Source: Verrucomicrobiota bacterium
GTDB taxonomy: Bacteria > Verrucomicrobiota > Verrucomicrobiia > Chthoniobacterales > JAFAMB01
DNA: 51,300 nucleotides
Reading direction: 5' to 3'
NCBI GenBank assembly: GCA_019247695.1
Contig: JAFBAP010000015.1
Location: 1 to 51,300 of the forward strand
In this document: positions 7,867 to 16,482 of the stretch, piece by piece
How positions within the stretch are numbered: position 1 is the first letter of the stretch
Layout of the letters: each line of letters opens with the position of its first letter
Notes under the pieces: model-generated
Databases searched by the model: none
Told to the model about the DNA's origin: nothing
What the model saw: the letters and a program-made list of their open reading frames with translations, nothing else
Position numbers and translations under genes: made by a program

Positions 7867-8634
7867 GTGGTGCGTTTATTCCTGACCGTTGTCCTGGCCG
7901 GGCTTATCACCGCGGCGCCCGGTGCGCAGCCGGAGTTTGATCCTGCAAAAGACGTTCTCGGGTTCTCAAACGAGACCTACTACGAGTACCATACGGAGCC
8001 GGACGGGCAGGTTACCTTTCATCGACGGAGCGTTAAGGAAGAGGATGCCTATTCCCGCCATTGTTTCGTAATGGCACGTGCGGTGGCCCAATTCCATCAG
8101 TTTGCTGAGTTTCGGCCTGACCTGCCGAAAGCGACGGACGCGCAATATCGCGACCTGATCCGCCGCGTGAGCCGGATTCCGGTCTGGAGCCACGGGCCGG
8201 TGCGGAAGGTGATCATCCCGGGGTACGCCGATTTGGCGGCGTTCTCGGCGGACCACGTGCTCCTGTTTCAAAAAAACCTTGGCCAATGGTGGCCGTCTTT
8301 TTGGCGCTTGGGCAACTGGCGGATGGTTCTGCCCGTGCCCCGCGCCGGGCAGGAGCATACCGCCGAATGGCTACGCAACCGCTTGGATTCCGGCCATATC
8401 CAGACGGTTTACCTGACGCGGTTTCGTCCGCTGAACCATTGCCTGGTCATCTATCGTTACACGGTCCGGCCGAATGGGGACGTGGACTTTGCGGCGTACG
8501 ATTGTAACCAACCCAAGGCGCGGCCCGTCCTCCGATACCAGGCAGCCACGCGAAGTTTTTACTGGCCGAGGAACTGGTACTGGTCCGGGGGACTCGTTAC
8601 CACCCTCAAGCTCTACGTGTCACCTTTACGGTGA
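7867..8634 (+). CDS. Secreted protein of unknown function
   Basis: I do not recognise this 255-residue protein. A hydrophobic N-terminus with an AQP-type end near residue 21 suggests export by signal peptidase I, leaving a soluble domain of about 235 residues. It is rich in tryptophan, tyrosine and arginine and has only two cysteines in the mature part (about residues 46 and 200). It starts with GTG one base after the rpoN stop region, so it may be read from the rpoN transcript. The 149 bases after it hold only a short repeated AGTCCGGACCC motif (8706 and 8774 regions). Confidence 0.75.
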   Translation: MVRLFLTVVLAGLITAAPGAQPEFDPAKDVLGFSNETYYEYHTEPDGQVTFHRRSVKEEDAYSRHCFVMARAVAQFHQFAEFRPDLPKATDAQYRDLIRRVSRIPVWSHGPVRKVIIPGYADLAAFSADHVLLFQKNLGQWWPSFWRLGNWRMVLPVPRAGQEHTAEWLRNRLDSGHIQTVYLTRFRPLNHCLVIYRYTVRPNGDVDFAAYDCNQPKARPVLRYQAATRSFYWPRNWYWSGGLVTTLKLYVSPLR

Positions 8635-8783
8635 GCGTGGCATTGATGCGTTTCTCAGGTCGTTCAGCCTCTTTCCCTTAAATAGGACATAAAAGCCTTG
8701 CGTTAGTCCGGACCCGCTGCATGGAATTAAGTCGGCTGACGCGCTTTGAACCCTGAAATGCAGCCCCGCGGCAGTCCGGACCC

Positions 8784-10487
8784 ATGCCATTATTCAACTG
8801 GATAAAACGAAAGGCGCCCACCGCGCCGAGAACTGGCAGCGACGCTGACCTCGAGACTGCGCCGGAGGCAGGGTTGCTGCCGGCAGCGTCTTTGCCGGCG
8901 CCACCCGGGAATGGGGGGATACCTCCTGCACAGGAGAAAGCTTCGGAGGAGACCGGCCCGGTTTTCGCTCCCGGCGACGCCGGAGCGCCGGCGTCCCCTG
9001 GGCTGGGCATTGAACCGGACGCGATGACAGGCATCGCGGCCGGCGCGGGCCCGGGCGAGTCGGCTCCACCCCCAGCCGATCCACCCCGCTCATCGCCGGC
9101 TGCAACCCACCCGGCGGCAAGAACGGAGCCGGAGGTCTCCCCGCCTGAGGCGGGATCGTCTGCCGCCGCTCCCGCCGGGGCTTTGAATGAAGCTGCATCG
9201 GAGCAGCACGAGAGCCGCTCTCTGCTGCGGCCAGCCGGCGCGCGTCGATCGGCGGCACCGGAACAAGTCTTCCCGCCGACCCCGGTAGCGGCCACCGTAC
9301 GGGCCACCGGCGACGATGGGCGAATGCGCTGGCGGGGAAATCCGGCGCCGGTCAAAACGCGCGAATCCACTGACGGCCTTTTACCGGCAACCGGTGTCCC
9401 TCTCACACCGCCGGTACCGGCGCAGACGGAACCCGTAGGACCGGCGGTCTCCTGGGCGGCCCTGGAAAACCCGGCGGAAGCGCCGGCCGCTCCTGCGGAA
9501 CCTCCCGCTGAAATCCCCGAAGCCATCAGCCTGCGGCTTGAACCGATTCTGAAGCAGCTGCCGCTCGAGCTCGAGTCACCTGAAATCCGGGCGTTACGCG
9601 GCAGCAACACACGGGTAGAGTTGCCGACCCAACTGATTCGCGCGCAACTTGCCCATGGACGAGTCGCCGTTTCCGCCGGCGCGTTTGCGAAGGGGTTGCC
9701 CGAGGCCGAGCGCGCGGTTTTTCAAAGGCTCGATCCTGAGGCCCAGATCCCTGTGCCGTTGCAGGAAATTTTTACCAAGCTGCCGGTCAACATTCTGAAA
9801 CCAAGGAGTGACCAGATCGTGGAACCTCTGGGCGAGCTCATCCTCACCCCGTTTACGGTTCAGGCTCGAGAGGATGCGATGCGCTTCGAGCGGCAACGGA
9901 AGAGTACGCCGCGCCCGCTTCCCCCCGCTGAACTCCCCGGGCCTTACCGGGCCGGGGCGCCGGCCCAAACTGCGCCCGGCAACGCCCCGGCCCCGCCGTC
10001 CCGCACCGGCCAGCCATCGGGGACGGTCCCGCCGGAAGCAACCCCGAATCTCGCCAACGCACTTACCCAGGCCATTGGTCAGGCGCCCGAGGCCTTGCAG
10101 GCCATCTTTTTGCGGGACGACATCGTCGATTTGGCCAGCGCCCTGCAAGCCGTAATCCATTTGCCCGGCGTACACGGAGCAGTTTTGAACAGCACCGAAG
10201 GCGAACCGCTCGCCGGCTACTTCGGTCATCTGCCCAGCTCAGCGCCCGCGATCCGCGTCATCACCGAATTGCTCAGCACCATTTCGCAACGGTTCCTTGA
10301 TACGCAGCCGGCATCCCTGGAGAGCGTTTCGTTTCACCTGGCCGACCAGCAGATCACGGGATTCTTCGACGGCGTGATGTACCTGATTGTCGTCCATTCC
10401 GCTCGGCCGTTCCGGCCTGGGGTGCGGGAGAAAATCCACGCTTTCATGCGAGAATTGATACGCCTGAGTGCGCCCGCCGCGCACTGA
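8784..10487 (+). CDS. Roadblock/LC7-like protein with long Ala/Pro-rich N-terminus (MglB-like)
   Basis: The 567-residue protein has three parts. Residues 1 to about 245 are low-complexity, rich in Ala, Pro, Gly and Glu. A middle region (about 245-380) contains two related segments, LEPILKQLPLELES and LQEIFTKLPVNILKP, each followed by a similar tail, suggesting an internal duplication. The last ~140 residues (LRDDIVDLASALQAV onward) look like a roadblock/LC7 domain, the fold of MglB-type GTPase partners. An MglA-like GTPase gene follows after 8 bp. I infer that the protein regulates or scaffolds that GTPase; the long disordered front may tether it at a cell site. Confidence 0.72.
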   Translation: MPLFNWIKRKAPTAPRTGSDADLETAPEAGLLPAASLPAPPGNGGIPPAQEKASEETGPVFAPGDAGAPASPGLGIEPDAMTGIAAGAGPGESAPPPADPPRSSPAATHPAARTEPEVSPPEAGSSAAAPAGALNEAASEQHESRSLLRPAGARRSAAPEQVFPPTPVAATVRATGDDGRMRWRGNPAPVKTRESTDGLLPATGVPLTPPVPAQTEPVGPAVSWAALENPAEAPAAPAEPPAEIPEAISLRLEPILKQLPLELESPEIRALRGSNTRVELPTQLIRAQLAHGRVAVSAGAFAKGLPEAERAVFQRLDPEAQIPVPLQEIFTKLPVNILKPRSDQIVEPLGELILTPFTVQAREDAMRFERQRKSTPRPLPPAELPGPYRAGAPAQTAPGNAPAPPSRTGQPSGTVPPEATPNLANALTQAIGQAPEALQAIFLRDDIVDLASALQAVIHLPGVHGAVLNSTEGEPLAGYFGHLPSSAPAIRVITELLSTISQRFLDTQPASLESVSFHLADQQITGFFDGVMYLIVVHSARPFRPGVREKIHAFMRELIRLSAPAAH

Positions 10488-10495
10488 CCCTAACC

Positions 10496-11119
10496 ATGCC
10501 GATCATCAATTACGCAAGCAAGGAGATTCAGTTCAAGGTCGTCTATTACGGGCCGGCCCTCTGCGGGAAAACGACCAACCTTGCCTACATTCATTCCCGC
10601 ATCCCGGAAGGTCATCGAGGGGATCTGGTCTCGCTCGCGACGGCTGCGGACCGGACGCTCTTCTTTGATTTTCTGCCGCTTAATTCCGTCATCCTGCAAG
10701 GATTCAAGACGAAATTTCAGCTCTACACAGTCCCCGGCCAGGTGATGTACAATACCACCCGGCAACTGGTTCTTCGAAGCGTTGACGGCGTCGTCTTCGT
10801 TGCCGATTCGCAGTGGGAAAAGGTTGCGGATAACGTCGACACGTTCCGGAATTTCGAGGAAAACCTTTTGAAGCAGAACGTGCCCCTCGATGACCTGCCG
10901 TACGTGCTGCAGTTTAACAAAAGGGACCTGGAGAATGCCGCGCCGGTCGGGTACCTGGAATACTTGTTAAACAACCGCAAACGGCGGGTGCCGAGCTTTG
11001 AAGCCGTCGCCAGTACGGGCCATAACGTTTTTGCTGCCCTGGATGCAGTGACGCAACTGCTGCTGCATCGTTTCGACCGAGAGCACCAACTCATGCACCG
11101 GAACGTGAAGGCCGGTTGA
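10496..11119 (+). CDS. MglA-like small GTPase
   Basis: The 207-residue protein is a Ras-like GTPase of the MglA family, which controls polarity and motility in Myxococcus and is widespread in other phyla. Visible motifs are the P-loop GPALCGKT (19-26), TVPGQ (78-82; MglA proteins have this in place of the Ras DTAGQ) and NKRD for guanine recognition (141-144). It probably cycles between GDP and GTP under control of the roadblock protein encoded immediately upstream. No gliding or pilus gene is in the window, so the process it controls is unknown. Confidence 0.93.
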   Translation: MPIINYASKEIQFKVVYYGPALCGKTTNLAYIHSRIPEGHRGDLVSLATAADRTLFFDFLPLNSVILQGFKTKFQLYTVPGQVMYNTTRQLVLRSVDGVVFVADSQWEKVADNVDTFRNFEENLLKQNVPLDDLPYVLQFNKRDLENAAPVGYLEYLLNNRKRRVPSFEAVASTGHNVFAALDAVTQLLLHRFDREHQLMHRNVKAG

Positions 11120-11141
11120 TCCACCCACCGCGGGAGCCGGA

Positions 11142-11402
11142 GGGTTCGGCGTTCGGCATTCGGCATTCGGAGTTCGGAGCGGCAGAGGATGCCACTAATC
11201 CAGTGGCGCGTGGCGGGTAACGAGTAACGGGTACAAACTCGGAGAGGCCGGGCGGAACGCTGCGAACGAAGCAGCCTCATCTGTGTAATCTGTGGATGTT
11301 TCTCTCTTTTCTGCGTGCTCTGCGGATGATCCTGTCTTTCCGCCGGACATCGGACCCGGTGATACGGCGTCTCCGAACTCCGAACGCCGAACCCCGAACT
11401 CC
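11142..11402. repeat. Composite intergenic repeat block
   Basis: The gap between the GTPase gene and exbB holds GTTCGG-type heptamers (11144-11176), a GGGTAACGAGTAACGGG piece (11214-11232), the module CTGTGTAATCTGTGG ... CTGCGGATGAT (11280-11330) and a closing CTCCGAACTCCGAACGCCG run (11371-11402). The first and last runs are reverse complements of each other, so the block can fold on itself. Modules are shared with the other blocks in the window. Confidence 0.88.
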
Positions 11403-11442
11403 TTCTTCTGGACAGGCGGCGAACCGGCACTTATAAGTGCGC

Positions 11443-12111
11443 ATGCTAGACTACATGCAAAAGGGCGGGCCGCTCATGTGGCTCATCCTGCTGTGTAGCG
11501 TCGTCTCTGTGGCCGTGGTTGCCGAGCGGCTTCTCTACTACCGGCGCGCGTCCATCGATGTGGGTGAGTTTTTGCAGGGGCTATCGAACCTGCTGCGCAA
11601 CCGCCGGTACGCCGAAGCACGCGTGGAGTGCCAGACTGCCGCGATCCCGGTAACCCGGGTGATCCACGCCGCGATTTCCCGGCATCACCTGACCCGATCC
11701 GAACTGCGGGAGATCGTGCAGGAGGCCGGCCAGCTCGAGGTGCCGAAATTGGAACGTAACCTCGGGATACTGGTTGCCATCGGCTACGTGGCGCCGCTGC
11801 TCGGGCTGTTGGGAACGGTGACGGGTTTGATTCAGGCGTTTGTGCAACTTTCCACCAACAACGGCTACGCCACCCTGGCCGAAGTTTCCGGCGGTATTTA
11901 TCAGAGCCTGCTCACTACGGCGGGCGGTCTGGTGGTGGCTATCCCGACCATCCTCGCCTATTGCCACCTCTCAGCCCGGCTCAACGCGTTATTGCACGAA
12001 ATGGAACGTGCCGGCATCGAGGTGGTCAACCTGTTAAGCGAAGCCCAAGGAAGCCCCGAAATTATCCAATTCGGCCAAGCCGCGGCGCCGGCCGCCCGAG
12101 AACGGCGATGA
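11443..12111 (+). CDS. exbB: ExbB/TolQ/MotA-type proton channel subunit
   Basis: The 222-residue inner-membrane protein has one N-terminal membrane segment (about 11-30) and two more around residues 100-125 and 140-165, with the family's GLLGTVTGLI and TTAGGLVVAIP signatures. With ExbD it forms a proton-driven motor that energises a TonB-like arm. It may start at GTG 11437, two codons earlier. The stop overlaps the exbD start (ATGA, 12108-12111). Confidence 0.95.
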   Translation: MLDYMQKGGPLMWLILLCSVVSVAVVAERLLYYRRASIDVGEFLQGLSNLLRNRRYAEARVECQTAAIPVTRVIHAAISRHHLTRSELREIVQEAGQLEVPKLERNLGILVAIGYVAPLLGLLGTVTGLIQAFVQLSTNNGYATLAEVSGGIYQSLLTTAGGLVVAIPTILAYCHLSARLNALLHEMERAGIEVVNLLSEAQGSPEIIQFGQAAAPAARERR

Positions 12112-12512
12112 AGCTGGCCCGCTCCGTCCGGCTGAATCCGTACCTGGTTTTTCTGGTCCCGTTAGTGGACGTCGTTTTGCTGCTGGCCCTGCTCTTTCTG
12201 GTCAGCACCACGTTCCTGCTGCATTCCGGCGTGAGCGTCCGGCTGCCGTACTCGAATTTCACCCTTGGACCGGAGAAAAATCCGCTGATCCTGACGATTA
12301 CGGCCGGCCCGTTTCCCACCATTTTTTATCGTGATCAACCGGTGACGCTGCCGGAGCTGGCCAAGGGGTTGCCGCAGGAGAGCGGGCAGGATGTGGAAGT
12401 GGTCATCCGGGCTGATCGCGACACACCGCAGGGGCTGGTGGTTCAAGTCATGAACGTCTGCCTCGGGCGCGGCTTCAACGTGATGCTGGCGACCTCGTCG
12501 AAGAAGGAATGA
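12108..12512 (+). CDS. exbD: ExbD/TolR-type proton channel subunit
   Basis: This 134-residue protein has one membrane helix (about 13-31) and a small periplasmic domain. The helix contains the PLVDVVLLL segment, whose aspartate is the proton-carrying residue in ExbD/TolR. ATG 12108 was chosen since it overlaps the exbB stop and gives the normal short cytoplasmic leader. The stop overlaps the next start by 4 bp, so exbB, exbD and the TonB-like gene are translationally linked. Confidence 0.95.
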   Translation: MKLARSVRLNPYLVFLVPLVDVVLLLALLFLVSTTFLLHSGVSVRLPYSNFTLGPEKNPLILTITAGPFPTIFYRDQPVTLPELAKGLPQESGQDVEVVIRADRDTPQGLVVQVMNVCLGRGFNVMLATSSKKE

Positions 12513-13222
12513 GACCAGCGGCGGATGAACAACCGGCCTGGGTGTTCGACTGGGAGCGTCCTGCCTGGAGCCTGCGCCTGCCGTTATTCATCCTGATCTC
12601 GTTGATCGGGCACCTCGTTTGTTTTTATCTTTTTCAGGTGGTCTATCCATCGAGCGCTTCCCTGCCGCCCGTCGCGGCCAGCGTGGCGGTCCTGAACCCT
12701 GAGAGCGAACGGGACCGCCCACTTCTTGACTGGGCTGAGCTGAAGGATCCGGCTGCCCTTGCTGCGCCCGGTTTTCAGGCCGAACGGGTCACGAAGCTGG
12801 TGCCACGCTACCAACCGAGCTTCGCCGATCAAGCTCCCGCGTTTGTCGCCGTAACGCCGAATCCGGGCCCGCCGCTCCCGTCCATTTTCGGCGTGGACGG
12901 CGTGCTGTCCAGCAATCCCGCCCCGGCGCCTTCGACACCCGTCATCTTCGCTTCGCACGCGGAATTCGCCGAACCGCTTCAGGACCGCCTGGCAGGACCG
13001 GCGCCGGCCCTGCCGCGCGTCCAGGCTAACGGCGAATCGACCATCCTGCTGCTGGGCGTCGGCCTGAATGGCGCCGTAAGCGACTGTTTACCCTGGCAAT
13101 CGAGCGGCAAGCCGGACCTCGATCGGGCGGCAGAACGGTTTGCGCGGGGCCTGCGCTTCAAGGCTGCCCCCGGCTACAGCTGGGGCAAACTCCGGATTAC
13201 GTGGGGTTACGACGGCCCGTAA
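12509..13222 (+). CDS. TonB-like energy-transducing protein
   Basis: The 237-residue protein has a short cytoplasmic start, one membrane segment (about 25-45) and a Pro/Ala-rich periplasmic stretch. A C-terminal domain begins near residue 175 (TILLLGVGLNGAVSDC) and contains the LDRAAERFARGLRF segment that resembles the TonB C-terminal repeat in position and style. Position directly after exbB and exbD supports a TonB or TolA role, linking the motor to an outer-membrane partner. Sequence similarity is weak, and no TonB-dependent receptor is nearby. Confidence 0.65.
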   Translation: MRPAADEQPAWVFDWERPAWSLRLPLFILISLIGHLVCFYLFQVVYPSSASLPPVAASVAVLNPESERDRPLLDWAELKDPAALAAPGFQAERVTKLVPRYQPSFADQAPAFVAVTPNPGPPLPSIFGVDGVLSSNPAPAPSTPVIFASHAEFAEPLQDRLAGPAPALPRVQANGESTILLLGVGLNGAVSDCLPWQSSGKPDLDRAAERFARGLRFKAAPGYSWGKLRITWGYDGP

Positions 13223-13312
13223 CCGGTCCGGACGGCATACGGGCAGACGCCTTGCTTGCTGCAGAGATGGATTTGCACCATACTGCCGCTTCGAGAAAGC
13301 AGCCGTTGCCTT

Positions 13313-13552
13313 ATGATCCGCGTCGAGCTTTCGATGCTCGTATTCATTTACCTTTTCATGTTCCTCGCGACCCTGTTTTCGCTTTGGATCGCTTACGAAT
13401 GGGGGCGAATCCGGCGCGAAAAAGAGGCCTTGCGCTACCGGGTCCGGTGCACGATCTGTGCCACTATTTTCGAAGACAAGAGCAACGCCACCCTTCCCCG
13501 GTGCCCCCGCTGCGGAAGTTTGAACGAACGACTTGAGATCGGAGGTTTATAA
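13313..13552 (+). CDS. Small membrane protein with zinc ribbon
   Basis: The 79-residue protein has a single N-terminal membrane helix (about 5-27), a basic juxtamembrane stretch (RIRREK) and a C-terminal C46-x2-C49-x14-C64-x2-C67 zinc-ribbon motif. I do not know its function; it could be a membrane-tethered regulator. The start could also be TTG 13256, which would add 19 residues of poor character. It lies between the TonB-like gene and guaB3, 7 bp before the latter. Confidence 0.7.
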   Translation: MIRVELSMLVFIYLFMFLATLFSLWIAYEWGRIRREKEALRYRVRCTICATIFEDKSNATLPRCPRCGSLNERLEIGGL

Positions 13553-13559
13553 GTAATCC

Positions 13560-14744
13560 ATGGGAATGTTTATCGGCCGGAACCGGAAAGCACGGGTGAC
13601 TTACGGTTTCGACGAGATCGCGCTCGTGCCTGGGAGCGTCACGATCAACCCGCGTGAAGTTGACATCACGTTTACGGTTCCGAAACCGGACGGCGGCACC
13701 CTGCAGCTGGCCATTCCGATCCTTGCAAGCGCGATGGATGGAGTGGTTGACGTCAAATTTGCGATCGAGATGGGGCGCTTGGGCGGCCTGGCGGTGCTGA
13801 ACCTGGAGGGTGTGCAAACCCGCTATAAAGCCCCTGAAGAAGTTCTGTACAAGGTGTTGGAGGCGGACAAGGAGAACGTCACGGCCCTGCTGCAAAAGGT
13901 TTACCAGGAACCCGTGCAACCGGGACTCATTGCCGCGCGCATCAAACAGATTAAGGATGCCGGCGCGATCGCCGCGGTGAGCTCCATCCCGCAGCAAGCC
14001 GAGCACTACGGCCGGATCGCTCAGGAAGCCGGCGTGGACGTGTTTGTCGTGCAAAGCACGGTTTCGACCGTCCGTCACATCTCTTCCGAATACAAATCGC
14101 TAGATTTGAAACGGTTCTGCGCCGAGATGCAGTGTCCGGTGATCGTGGGCAACACCGTCGGTTACGACGTTACCCTGGAGATCATGGAATGCGGCGTTGC
14201 CGGGGTCCTGGTGGGCGTCGGTCCCGGCGCAGCCTGCACCTCGCGCGGGGTGCTTGGGCTCGGCGTGCCCCAGGTGACTGCGACGGTCGACTGTGCGGCT
14301 GCGCGCGATCACTTTTTCAAGAAGACCGGCCGCTACGTGCCGATCATTACCGACGGCGGCATGAGCAAGGGCGGCGACGTTTGCAAGGCCCTGGCCTGCG
14401 GGGCCGATGCAGTCATGATCGGAAGCGCGTTCGCCAAGGCCGTCGAGGCGCCCGGCAAGGGCTACCATTGGGGCATGGCCACGCCCCACGCCAACCTCCC
14501 TCGGGGTACCCGCATCCGTGTGGGAACGACCGGTCCGCTCAGACAAATCCTCTTCGGCCCGGCTGAGGTGGACGACGGCAGCCAGAACCTCGTAGGCGCC
14601 ATCACGACCTGCATGGGGAACGTGGGAGCCGCCAACCTGCGGGAATTCCAGGAAACCGAAATCATCATCGCCCCTTCAATCCGTACCGAGGGCAAGTTGT
14701 TTCAACAGGTGCAAATGGTGGGGATGGGATCGCGAAACTCTTAA
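13560..14744 (+). CDS. GuaB3-family IMP dehydrogenase-related protein
   Basis: The 394-residue protein is an IMPDH/GMP reductase barrel that lacks the inserted CBS pair of ordinary GuaB. The catalytic loop GPGAACTSRG carries C226, and the ITDGGMSKGGD phosphate-binding segment and GADAVMIGS follow. The overall length and the GAACTSRGVLGLGVPQ loop match the GuaB3 subfamily known from Actinobacteria and Cyanobacteria. It probably oxidises IMP to XMP in guanine nucleotide synthesis, though GMP reductase activity cannot be excluded from sequence. Confidence 0.88.
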   Translation: MGMFIGRNRKARVTYGFDEIALVPGSVTINPREVDITFTVPKPDGGTLQLAIPILASAMDGVVDVKFAIEMGRLGGLAVLNLEGVQTRYKAPEEVLYKVLEADKENVTALLQKVYQEPVQPGLIAARIKQIKDAGAIAAVSSIPQQAEHYGRIAQEAGVDVFVVQSTVSTVRHISSEYKSLDLKRFCAEMQCPVIVGNTVGYDVTLEIMECGVAGVLVGVGPGAACTSRGVLGLGVPQVTATVDCAAARDHFFKKTGRYVPIITDGGMSKGGDVCKALACGADAVMIGSAFAKAVEAPGKGYHWGMATPHANLPRGTRIRVGTTGPLRQILFGPAEVDDGSQNLVGAITTCMGNVGAANLREFQETEIIIAPSIRTEGKLFQQVQMVGMGSRNS

Positions 14745-14794
14745 TATGAGTTTGCGAAACGTGAAAATGCTGCGTACCCCATAATTTAGGACTC

Positions 14795-16039
14795 ATGAGC
14801 TATCGACGAGTAGTGGTAACCGGCATCGGTGTGGTATCGCCCGTCGGTGACGACCCGAAAACCTTCTGGAACAACCTGGTCGAAGGCCGGAGCGGTATTA
14901 AGCGGATTACCCAGTTCGACGCATCGAGCTTCGACTGCCAGATCGCCGGTGAAGTGACGGATTTTGATCCGGGCGAATACCTGCGCAATCCCAAGGATGT
15001 GCGGCGGACCGACCGGTTTTCCCAGTTTGCGCTGGCTTGCGCCAAGAATGCGCTGGGGGACAGCGGGCTTGACCTTAATCGCGTGGACAAGTCGCGGTGC
15101 GGCGTGCTGGTCGGCAGCGGGATCGGCGGGTTACGGTCGCTCGAAGATCAACACACGGTGCTGATGAATAAGGGCGCCTCCCGGGTTTCTCCGTTCATGG
15201 TTCCGATGATGATCGTGAACATGGGCAGCGGCCTGATCGCGATGGAATACGGCTTTGAAGGCCCCAACTTTGCCATCGTCACGGCATGCGCCACGGCCGC
15301 CAATACCATCGGCGAGGCTTGGCGGATGATCCGCTACGGTGATGCGGACCTCTTCCTGGCCGGAGGGTGCGAAGCCGTGGTTTGCCCGCTCGGCATCGCC
15401 GGGTTCTGCTCGATGCGCGCCATGAGCACGCGAAATGATGAACCCGAAAAGGCCTCGCGGCCCTTCGACCGGGATCGTGACGGGTTCGTCATGGGTGAAG
15501 GCGGCGGTATCCTGGTGCTCGAAGAGTACGAGCATGCGAAGGCCCGCGGCGCGCAAATCTACTGCGAACTCGCCGGGTACGGGCTGACCTGCGATGCTTA
15601 TCATATGACTGCCCCCCGCCCCGAGGGCACGACGGTGGCGCGCGGGATGAAAACCGCTTCGGATCACGCCGGAGTCAATCCGGATCAGGTCGATTACATC
15701 AATGCCCACGCGACCTCGACGCCGGTCGGCGACCTTTGCGAAACCAACGCCATCAAGCTCTACGCCGGTGAACACGCCAAACGCGGGCTGCTGGTAAGCT
15801 CAACCAAGTCGATGACTGGTCATCTGCTGGGCGGCGCCGGCGGCATCGAGAGCGCCGTCTGCGCCCTGGCCATCAAGCACGGCGTGGTGCCTCCGACCAT
15901 CAACCTGGATAACCCCAGCCCGGACTGTGACCTCGACTACGTGCCGAACGTCGCTCGTGAACACCCCGTGCGCGTGGCGCTCAACAATTCATTCGGCTTC
16001 GGCGGTCATAACGCCACCCTCTGTTTCAAGGGCTTGTGA
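14795..16039 (+). CDS. fabF: 3-oxoacyl-[acyl-carrier-protein] synthase II
   Basis: The 414-residue condensing enzyme extends acyl-ACP with malonyl-ACP in fatty acid synthesis. The Cys-His-His triad is present: C165 in TACATAAN, H305 in NAHATSTPVGD and H343 in the KSMTGHLLG segment, with the NSFGFGGHN gate near the C-terminus. No acpP or other fab gene is adjacent, so it may be a stand-alone FabF or serve a specialised pathway. It follows guaB3 after a 50-bp gap without a clear terminator. A repeat block begins directly after its stop. Confidence 0.96.
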   Translation: MSYRRVVVTGIGVVSPVGDDPKTFWNNLVEGRSGIKRITQFDASSFDCQIAGEVTDFDPGEYLRNPKDVRRTDRFSQFALACAKNALGDSGLDLNRVDKSRCGVLVGSGIGGLRSLEDQHTVLMNKGASRVSPFMVPMMIVNMGSGLIAMEYGFEGPNFAIVTACATAANTIGEAWRMIRYGDADLFLAGGCEAVVCPLGIAGFCSMRAMSTRNDEPEKASRPFDRDRDGFVMGEGGGILVLEEYEHAKARGAQIYCELAGYGLTCDAYHMTAPRPEGTTVARGMKTASDHAGVNPDQVDYINAHATSTPVGDLCETNAIKLYAGEHAKRGLLVSSTKSMTGHLLGGAGGIESAVCALAIKHGVVPPTINLDNPSPDCDLDYVPNVAREHPVRVALNNSFGFGGHNATLCFKGL

Positions 16040-16041
16040 GG

Positions 16042-16482
16042 AACGGGTAACGGGTGTCGGGTGTCGGGTCACACGGCGGGCACGGCGATCTGGCGGGCAC
16101 GACGACAGAGGTTCACACGGCGAGCCACGGCGAGCCACGGCGAACACGGCGGGAAGAGGAGAGAGTTCGGGGTTCGGAGTGGCATCCTGGGGGGTGGGTG
16201 CGAGTGCCGGCCTTAGAGTTGCCGCCGGGCCCTCTTAATCTGTGTCAATCCGTGTAATCTGTGGATGATTTCTCTTTTCTGCGTGTTCTGCGGATGATTT
16301 ATCTTCTCGCTGTGGTCGCCGTGGCTCGCCGTGTTCGCCGTGTGAACCTCTGTCGTTGTGCCCGCCACACCCGCTGCGGCCGCCGTGTGCCCTTAATCTG
16401 TGTCAATCTGTGTAATCTGTGGATGATTTCTCTTTTCTGCGTTCTATGCGTGTTCTGCGGATGATTCGGTCTTCCCGCCGTG
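16042..16482. repeat. Composite intergenic repeat, near full-length copy 1
   Basis: This block lies between two converging genes. In plus-strand order it contains GGGTGTCGGGTGTCGGG, a CACGGCGAGCCACGGCG module (to about 16155), GAGTTCGGGGTTCGG, a unique-looking spacer, the module TTAATCTGTGTCAATC ... TTCTGCGGATGAT, an inverted CACGGCG module (16311-16388) and a second copy of the TTAATCTGTG module. Its reverse complement matches 24131-24533 over most of its length. The end of the protease gene lies inside it. Confidence 0.93.

Noticed and set aside
8678-9610. Long minus-strand open frame opposite the roadblock gene
   Set aside because: It mirrors the GC-rich low-complexity coding sequence on the plus strand, has compositionally odd Ser/Ala/Gly sequence and no recognisable motif.
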